Positions 7,093 through 10,257 of a DNA stretch of 10,257 bases are shown here, in pieces. The notes beneath the pieces are model-generated. The model did not search any database, was not told where the DNA came from, and saw nothing but the letters and a program-made list of their open reading frames with translations. The position numbers and the translations under genes were made by a program. This DNA comes from an uncultured Clostridia bacterium. Its GTDB lineage: Bacteria > Bacillota > Clostridia > Christensenellales > Aristaeellaceae. The DNA is taken from the NCBI GenBank assembly GCA_934663595.1, contig CAKUKM010000057.1:1-10257 (forward strand). Direction: 5' to 3'. Positions within the stretch are counted from its first letter, which is position 1; each line of letters starts with the position of its first letter.

Positions 7093-7856
7093 GCGTCCTT
7101 CCTCCCGCCGCAAATGGACAGTATCTTTTCCGCCAGACGGCGATAATCGCCCGCCACCGGCGCGTCGGGCAGCGCCTCGATCACGGTCTTATGCAAATCC
7201 TCGGCCGACTGGATATCGCCGCTGCGGCGAATCTTTGCGATGACCTCGGAGCCCGTCTCCGCCGCCACTTTGGCCACCAGCTCGTCCTCGTCCTTCACCA
7301 GCCGCTCGTTTAAGATGATGCCGGAATATTTGGCATAGCTGCGGCCCTTGAAGTTTTCCACCGCGTGGGCGATGTTCGTGGCGGCAAACAGCGCCATCAT
7401 CTCGCCCGAGGTCACGATGAACACGTGGTCGGCATAGCCGTTGCGCATGGGCATGGCGAAGCCGCCGCAGACCACGTCGCCCAGCACGTCGTAGAGCACG
7501 ATGTCCGGCTTGTAAATTTCGTAGGCGCTCAGTTCCTCCAGTTTGTTAAACGCCGAGATGATGCCCAGCCCCGCGCAGCCGATGCCCGGCGTGGGGCCGC
7601 CGGATTCCACGCAGAGCACGCCGCCGAAGCCCTCGAAAACGATATCGTTGAGCTCAATGTCGTCGCCCAGCGCCTGAATCTGCCCCAGCACGGTGGGAAT
7701 GATTCGCCCGCCCAGCAGATTGCGCGTCGAATCCGCCTTCGGGTCGCAGCCGATCTGCATGACCTTATAGCCCATTTGCGAAAGCGCCGCCGAGAGATTG
7801 GAGGTCGTCGTGGATTTGCCGATGCCGCCTTTTCCATAAATTGCGATTTTAATCAT
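7089..7856 (-). CDS. NifH-like ATP-dependent reductase (dinitrogenase reductase family)
   Basis: 255 residues; first gene of the operon. A homodimeric [4Fe-4S] ATPase of this family passes single electrons to its NifDK-like partner with ATP hydrolysis. Seen: P-loop GKGGIGKST (8-16), switch I CDPKADST (37-44), Cys94 in PGIGCAGLG and Cys130 in GDVVCGGF, the two cluster ligands shared between subunits. Its resemblance to NifH is high, but the Arg next to the first ligand (GCAGRG in NifH, the ADP-ribosylation site) is Leu97 here. It is shorter than typical NifH (about 275-295). I chose ATG 7856 because MIKIAIYGKGG is the normal family N-terminus; a TTG at 7889 in frame would add 11 residues without a family match. 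The ribosome site upstream is modest (GGCGGGA). It is preceded by a 97-base leader with two inverted repeats. Confidence 0.93.
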   Translation of the reverse strand: MIKIAIYGKGGIGKSTTTSNLSAALSQMGYKVMQIGCDPKADSTRNLLGGRIIPTVLGQIQALGDDIELNDIVFEGFGGVLCVESGGPTPGIGCAGLGIISAFNKLEELSAYEIYKPDIVLYDVLGDVVCGGFAMPMRNGYADHVFIVTSGEMMALFAATNIAHAVENFKGRSYAKYSGIILNERLVKDEDELVAKVAAETGSEVIAKIRRSGDIQSAEDLHKTVIEALPDAPVAGDYRRLAEKILSICGGRKDA

Positions 7857-7891
7857 AGCTCTTATCCCGCCGTCATCAAAGAATCTCAATA

Positions 7892-7907
7892 GTTAGAAGT
7901 ATCTAAC
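7892..7907. promoter_or_regulatory. Inverted repeat GTTAGA-N4-TCTAAC, copy 1 (candidate operator)
   Basis: GTTAGA AGTA TCTAAC is a perfect 6+6 dyad in the leader of the nitrogenase-like operon, about 45-60 bases downstream of the predicted start point. The arms are identical to those of the second copy while the 4-base spacers differ, which argues for a protein-bound dyad. The TTAG/CTAA half-sites recall boxes of DtxR/IdeR-type metal-dependent repressors, but that assignment is tentative. Confidence 0.6.
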
Positions 7908-7923
7908 CTCAATCCTGAAAATA

Positions 7924-7939
7924 AACCGCAATTGCGGTT
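7924..7939. promoter_or_regulatory. 16-bp perfect palindrome, possible leader hairpin or weak attenuator
   Basis: AACCGCAATTGCGGTT is self-complementary over all 16 bases and overlaps the first bases of the second GTTAGA dyad. On the minus-strand transcript it would form a 6-bp stem with an AATT loop followed by TATTTTC, which looks like a weak intrinsic terminator or attenuator. It may equally be a third protein-binding dyad. Only the symmetry is certain. Confidence 0.4.
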
Positions 7940-7952
7940 AGATATCTCTAAC
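7937..7952. promoter_or_regulatory. Inverted repeat GTTAGA-N4-TCTAAC, copy 2 (candidate operator at the start point)
   Basis: GTTAGA TATC TCTAAC, a perfect 6+6 dyad, lies immediately downstream of the -10 box at 7960-7965, so it covers the predicted transcription start (about 7953) and the first transcribed bases. A bound repressor here would block initiation or escape. It is spaced exactly 45 bp from copy 1. Confidence 0.65.
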
Positions 7953-7959
7953 ATGCAGG

Positions 7960-7988
7960 ATTATAGCATAGGATTTTTCCGGTGTCAA
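7960..7988 (-). promoter_or_regulatory. Consensus sigma-70/sigma-A promoter of the nitrogenase-like operon
   Basis: Read on the minus strand: TTGACA (7988-7983), a 17-base spacer, then TATAAT (7965-7960), with TGC before the -10 giving an extended -10. All twelve consensus bases match. The predicted start is near 7953, giving a leader of about 97 bases before the NifH-like ATG at 7856. A promoter this strong implies that expression is set by repression, consistent with the dyads just downstream. Confidence 0.85.
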
Positions 7989-8046
7989 CCCATTTTTTTG
8001 TTATTTCCCGCGTCAACCGGGAAGCGGATTCTCAAAACAGCATGCG

Positions 8047-8078
8047 AAAGGGACGGCGGCGGAACCGATCGTCCCTTT
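8047..8078 (-). terminator. Hairpin terminator of the gntR-elbB unit
   Basis: AAAGGGACG (8047-8055) pairs perfectly with CGTCCCTTT (8070-8078), with a possible inner CGG/CCG extension in the 14-base loop. It lies about 35 bases past the stop of the ElbB-like gene on the minus strand and before the promoter of the nitrogenase-like operon. The stem itself ends in TTT, and a broken T-rich stretch (CGCATGCTGTTTT) follows; the U-tract is therefore weak, but position and stem support termination. Confidence 0.6.
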
Positions 8079-8113
8079 GGTTGAGTATGGGAGGCTGGAG
8101 AAGTGGAATCTAA

Positions 8114-8683
8114 TCAAGACGTTTGAGCCTGTTTCACCGCATAAATCATGGAATCGATGCCCAATAGCGTCGTATAGCAGCTGCCGGTTTTTCTGAATGC
8201 GGGAGTGTAGTAAATATTGTTATCAGCATCGAAGCAAAATTCTTCAGCGGTTAGATCTTTTGCTTCGGGCACCAAAAGATTGCTTCCGAGGAAACGACGC
8301 ATGAAGTCGATTCCCGCACACATGGTGGCGATAGGCTTCTTTCTGTTGATAAAATGTGTGACGCACGCCTCAATCGTGTCAGAATCCCTATAATTATTCA
8401 GCAAACCGATTCCACCGGGTATGATCAACGCTTCGTATTCTTCAAAATCAATTTCACGAATATCCTTTATGCGTCCTCTGCCGATGCGGGCGGATTCCGA
8501 AAGAATGTTCCGCTCTTCTGCCGGCTGCTCCGTCAGGTGGTTGAGGGATGAAACGGAAATATTCTCTGCGACGGGCGTGTAATCACATTCATACCTGTCA
8601 AGCGCGGCGTATGTCAGAATGACCTCTTCTATGCAGGAACCATCACCAAGGCCACAGCCGGCTAATAAAACCAAGTACTTCAT
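8114..8683 (-). CDS. ElbB-like DJ-1/PfpI-superfamily protein (glyoxalase/amidotransferase-like)
   Basis: 189 residues. Similar along its length to ElbB: LLAGCGLGDGSCIEEVIL (6-23), SLNHLTEQPAEERNILSESA (46-65) followed by RIGRGRI, ALIIPGGIGLLNN (85-97), and the nucleophile-elbow segment KPIATMCAGIDF (116-127) with Cys122 as the likely catalytic Cys. ElbB in E. coli has about 217 residues and reported glyoxalase activity; this version is shorter, mainly between the elbow and the C-terminal LGIDSMIYAV. The start ATG at 8683 has GGGAGAAG just upstream. It lies 33 bases after the GntR gene, so the two are probably co-transcribed. Hand counts of two 60-base stretches gave 42% and 53% GC, against 60% in a comparable gntR stretch, which may point to separate ancestry. 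Its link to the dehydratase pathway is unknown. Confidence 0.82.
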   Translation of the reverse strand: MKYLVLLAGCGLGDGSCIEEVILTYAALDRYECDYTPVAENISVSSLNHLTEQPAEERNILSESARIGRGRIKDIREIDFEEYEALIIPGGIGLLNNYRDSDTIEACVTHFINRKKPIATMCAGIDFMRRFLGSNLLVPEAKDLTAEEFCFDADNNIYYTPAFRKTGSCYTTLLGIDSMIYAVKQAQTS

Positions 8684-8716
8684 ACAACTTCTCCCTCACA
8701 TATTTGCGATTTACTT

Positions 8717-9364
8717 CTATTTATAGCCGAAAACCTTCAGGATATTGTCGAGGCTGCGGTCGATATGCTGCGTCATGATTTTGCGGGCGGTTTCGGCGTC
8801 GCCGCTTTCGATGGCCTGCAGGATGGCGATATGCTCCTGCGTCGATTGCGTGTAATGCTCCAGCTTGGAGGCGGTGAAGCCCACGCTGGGGCCGTTCCAC
8901 AGGCTGGCGAGGAATTTTTGCAGCCGCTCGTTGTCCGCCGCCGCCCAGATGGAGGTGTGCACGGCGAGATTCAGATCCTCATATTCCTCGGCGGAAACCT
9001 CGCGGATGCGGGCCAGCAGACTGTTCAGCTTTTGCAGCAGCGATTCGCATTCCGGCATTCCGCGCACCGCGGCGCGCGCGGCCGCTTCGGATTCCAGCAG
9101 GGCGCGCATTTCATAATGATCGGTGATGAATTTTTTCCCGATGGGCTTGACGATGGCCCCGCGGTTCATTTGCAGCTCGATCAGCCCCTCCGCCTCCAGC
9201 GTCTGAAACGCTTCGCGCACGGGGGTGCGGCTGATGCCCAATTGCGCCGCAACGCCGGTTAAACTCAGCACGTCGCCGCTCTTATATTCGCCCGAGAGCA
9301 GCGCCTTTCTCAAAATCGCGGCGATTTGCACCCGCGCGGGCATGGCTTTTTTCAGCGGATCCAT
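8717..9364 (-). CDS. GntR-family transcriptional regulator, FCD (FadR) subfamily
   Basis: 215 residues. The N-terminal winged helix-turn-helix (about 9-75) includes TGVAAQLGISRTPVREAFQT (36-55) then LEAEGLIE, the GntR signature. The C-terminal all-helical FCD domain (about 80-210) carries the expected metal-site pattern Asn132, His136, His178, His200, with Asn where Asp is usual; such domains bind small carboxylates, often through the metal. The start ATG at 9364 has AAGGGAG about 12 bases upstream. It has its own promoter (9396-9424) and is divergent from the dehydratase gene. The intergenic region holds two GTATAC-centred dyads that fit the FadR-subfamily form T-N-GT-N-AC-N-A. Inference: it represses the dehydratase operon and releases on a pathway acid. 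Confidence 0.93.
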   Translation of the reverse strand: MDPLKKAMPARVQIAAILRKALLSGEYKSGDVLSLTGVAAQLGISRTPVREAFQTLEAEGLIELQMNRGAIVKPIGKKFITDHYEMRALLESEAAARAAVRGMPECESLLQKLNSLLARIREVSAEEYEDLNLAVHTSIWAAADNERLQKFLASLWNGPSVGFTASKLEHYTQSTQEHIAILQAIESGDAETARKIMTQHIDRSLDNILKVFGYK

Positions 9365-9395
9365 TTATCAACGCTCCCTTCCTTTTCTGAAGAAT

Positions 9396-9424
9396 AGCAT
9401 AGCACGGAACGGCGCGTCTGTCAA
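9396..9424 (-). promoter_or_regulatory. Promoter of the gntR-elbB unit
   Basis: Minus strand: TTGACA (9424-9419), a 17-base spacer, TATGCT (9401-9396), with TGC before the -10 (extended -10). The spacing is ideal and the -35 matches perfectly. The start point falls near 9389, about 25 bases before the GntR ATG. Operator-like site 1 (9439-9452) lies upstream of the -35. Confidence 0.7.
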
Positions 9425-9438
9425 ATGCCATATATGAT

Positions 9439-9452
9439 ATATCGTATACAAT
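9439..9452. promoter_or_regulatory. GntR-type operator-like site 1
   Basis: ATATCGTATACAAT shares 14 consecutive bases with the reverse complement of the stronger site at 9515-9542, centred on GTATAC (9444-9449). The cores of the two sites are 82 bp apart, which would allow looping. It sits just upstream of the gntR -35 and well upstream of the dehydratase promoter. Confidence 0.55.
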
Positions 9453-9470
9453 TCGTTAAAACATGGATTT

Positions 9471-9488
9471 CCCCCTTGCCAAAGGGGG
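9471..9488. repeat. Small C/G-run hairpin between the two operator-like sites
   Basis: CCCCCTT (9471-9477), a 4-base loop and AAGGGGG (9482-9488) form a 7-bp inverted repeat. No T-run follows on either strand, so it is not a clear terminator. It overlaps the proposed -35 of the dehydratase promoter (9476-9481). Its role is unknown; it may be incidental or the remnant of a small mobile repeat. Confidence 0.35.
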
Positions 9489-9505
9489 GAGAATGGTGGT
9501 AAGAT
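9476..9505 (+). promoter_or_regulatory. Putative promoter of the dehydratase operon
   Basis: TTGCCA (9476-9481), an 18-base spacer and TAAGAT (9500-9505), with TGG ahead of the -10 that could serve as an extended element. It is weaker than the two minus-strand promoters but correctly placed: the start would be near 9512, directly before the 28-bp inverted repeat at 9515-9542. Confidence 0.45.
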
Positions 9506-9514
9506 AACATCGTC

Positions 9515-9542
9515 GATTGGATATTGTATACGATATCCAATC
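9515..9542. promoter_or_regulatory. 28-bp inverted repeat, main operator-like site 2
   Basis: GATTGGATATT-GTATAC and its mirror form a dyad with 13 of 14 base pairs matching (only 9525/9532 fails), centred on GTATAC at 9526-9531. It fits the FadR-subfamily GntR consensus and lies immediately downstream of the predicted start point, 29 bases before the dehydratase ATG, where a bound repressor would block transcription. Confidence 0.75.
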
Positions 9543-9557
9543 CTAAAACAAAAAAAC

Positions 9558-9563
9558 GGGAGG
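9558..9563 (+). promoter_or_regulatory. Ribosome binding site of the dehydratase gene
   Basis: GGGAGG ends eight bases before the ATG at 9572. It is a near-perfect Shine-Dalgarno sequence and fixes the start codon. Confidence 0.8.
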
Positions 9564-9571
9564 AACGCGCG

Positions 9572-10257
9572 ATGCATGCCATTGAAAAGATTCTGGCCAA
9601 AAACAGCGGAAAGGCCCGGGTTCATGCGGGCGAAATCGTGACCGCCAAGGTGGATTTTGCCGAGATCAACGATCTGTATCTGCAGACGATCTATTCCTTT
9701 TATGAAATGGGCGGCGAGAAGGTTTGGGACAGCGAGCGCGCCGCCTTCGTGTTCGACCATTACGCCCCCTGTCCGGACGTAAAGAGCGCGGCCAACCACA
9801 AGGCCATGCGCGAATTTGCGCAGCAGAACGGCCTGCGCTTTCACTTTGATACCAATTGCGGCGTGTGCCATCAGGTCATGCCCGAGGCGGGGCTGATTTA
9901 TCCCGGCATGATCATCGTGGCCACCGACAGCCACACCACCACGCACGGGGCCTTCGGCGCGATGGGCACGGGCTGCGGCGCGACCGATATGGCTACCATC
10001 CTGATGACGGGCGAACTGTGGTTCCGCGTGCCGGAAATCATCGAGGTGCGTCTGGAGGGCGAAGCTCAGAAGGGCGTGTATCCCAAGGACGTGATTCTGG
10101 AGGTGCTGGGGCGCATTCGCGCGGACGGGGCCGTGTACAAGGCGATCGACTTTACCGGCAGCTATGTGGACGCGCTCAACGTGGCGGGGCGCATGACCAT
10201 TTGCAATATGGCGGTGGAAATGGGCGCGAAAACCGCCTATATGCAGCCCAATCAGGC
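9572..10257 (+). CDS. Aconitase-superfamily dehydratase large subunit (LeuC/HacA/DmdA type), partial
   Basis: 228 codons are visible and the frame continues past the right edge. The protein belongs to the two-subunit [4Fe-4S] hydro-lyases: 3-isopropylmalate dehydratase (LeuC), homoaconitase (HacA) and 2,3-dimethylmalate dehydratase (DmdA). Seen: FVFDHYAPCPDVKSAANHKA from residue 61, NCGVCHQVMPEAGLIYPGM and then the hallmark ATDSHTTTHGAFGAMGTGCG with ATDMA, and later GRMTICNMAVEMGAKTAYM. The cysteines that bind the cluster lie further along and are outside the window. A small-subunit gene is expected downstream. Adjacent control by a divergent FCD-type GntR regulator favours a catabolic role, as for dimethylmalate in nicotinate fermentation, over leucine synthesis. 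The subfamily cannot be settled from this part. Confidence 0.9.
   Translation, partial: MHAIEKILAKNSGKARVHAGEIVTAKVDFAEINDLYLQTIYSFYEMGGEKVWDSERAAFVFDHYAPCPDVKSAANHKAMREFAQQNGLRFHFDTNCGVCHQVMPEAGLIYPGMIIVATDSHTTTHGAFGAMGTGCGATDMATILMTGELWFRVPEIIEVRLEGEAQKGVYPKDVILEVLGRIRADGAVYKAIDFTGSYVDALNVAGRMTICNMAVEMGAKTAYMQPNQ

Noticed and set aside
7089..7856. Calling the locus a true nitrogenase (nifHDK)
   Set aside because: The D and K subunits are short, lack the third K cysteine and the cofactor Cys/His by eye, and no cofactor-assembly genes are present.
7857..7889. TTG start adding 11 residues to the NifH-like protein
   Set aside because: The extra residues have no family counterpart, while MIKIAIYGKGG at 7856 is the standard N-terminus.
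8005..8023. TTCCCG/CGGGAA hairpin upstream of the operon promoter as a terminator
   Set aside because: The stem is only 6 bp and is followed by A-rich sequence on the minus strand and has its T-run on the wrong side for the plus strand; I see no function.
9368..9946. 192-codon minus-strand frame
   Set aside because: It overlaps the dehydratase gene and the regulatory region, shows no domain, and its start lies inside the LeuC-like coding sequence.
1..10257. CRISPR arrays, tRNA or rRNA genes, insertion sequences, toxin-antitoxin or defence genes
   Set aside because: No regularly spaced repeats, RNA gene signatures, transposase motifs or terminal inverted repeats were seen.

Overview
The window reads as a GC-rich anaerobe, probably a member of the Bacillota (Clostridia-like). 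The reasons are strong GGAGG-type ribosome sites, near-consensus sigma-70/sigma-A promoters, an oxygen-sensitive nitrogenase-like enzyme and a clostridial/archaeal-style LeuC relative. The taxonomy is inferred only. One point against a typical Gram-positive is that the transporter's binding protein has a signal peptide but no lipobox.

Left and centre (1-7988, minus strand): a tightly packed operon of at least eight genes, read right to left from one near-perfect promoter (TTGACA-N17-TATAAT with an extended -10). The order is a NifH-like ATPase (7856), a NifD-like subunit (7092), a NifK/NifE-like subunit (5837), a Peripla_BP_2 substrate-binding protein (4693), a FecCD-type permease (3580), an ABC ATPase (2567), a cytosolic binding-protein-like protein with a DUF1858-like N-terminus (1761), and a HypB/UreG/CobW-type P-loop GTPase running off the left edge (642). 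Gaps run from -4 to +19 bases, so the genes are almost certainly co-transcribed. No nifB, nifE/N or other cofactor-assembly gene is present. By-eye alignment of the NifD-like subunit shows no FeMo-cofactor ligands. This is therefore a group IV-type nitrogenase-like reductase, not a nitrogenase. Its linkage to an iron-siderophore/heme/cobalamin-class importer suggests that an imported metal chelate or tetrapyrrole is the substrate or the source of a metal, but that is inference.

Intergenic 7857-8113: the operon promoter, two perfect GTTAGA-N4-TCTAAC inverted repeats 45 bp apart (one directly at the predicted transcription start), a 16-bp perfect palindrome that could form a leader hairpin, and a convincing hairpin ending the next unit.

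Right (8114-9364, minus strand): a two-gene unit of a GntR/FCD-family regulator followed by an ElbB-like DJ-1/PfpI-superfamily protein that is visibly less GC-rich than its neighbours. Divergently (from 9572, plus strand) begins an aconitase-superfamily dehydratase large subunit (LeuC/HacA/DmdA type), cut by the right edge. The 207-bp divergent region carries a promoter for each side and two GTATAC-centred operator-like sites, one a 28-bp inverted repeat just downstream of the predicted dehydratase start point. The GntR protein is the obvious candidate to bind them.
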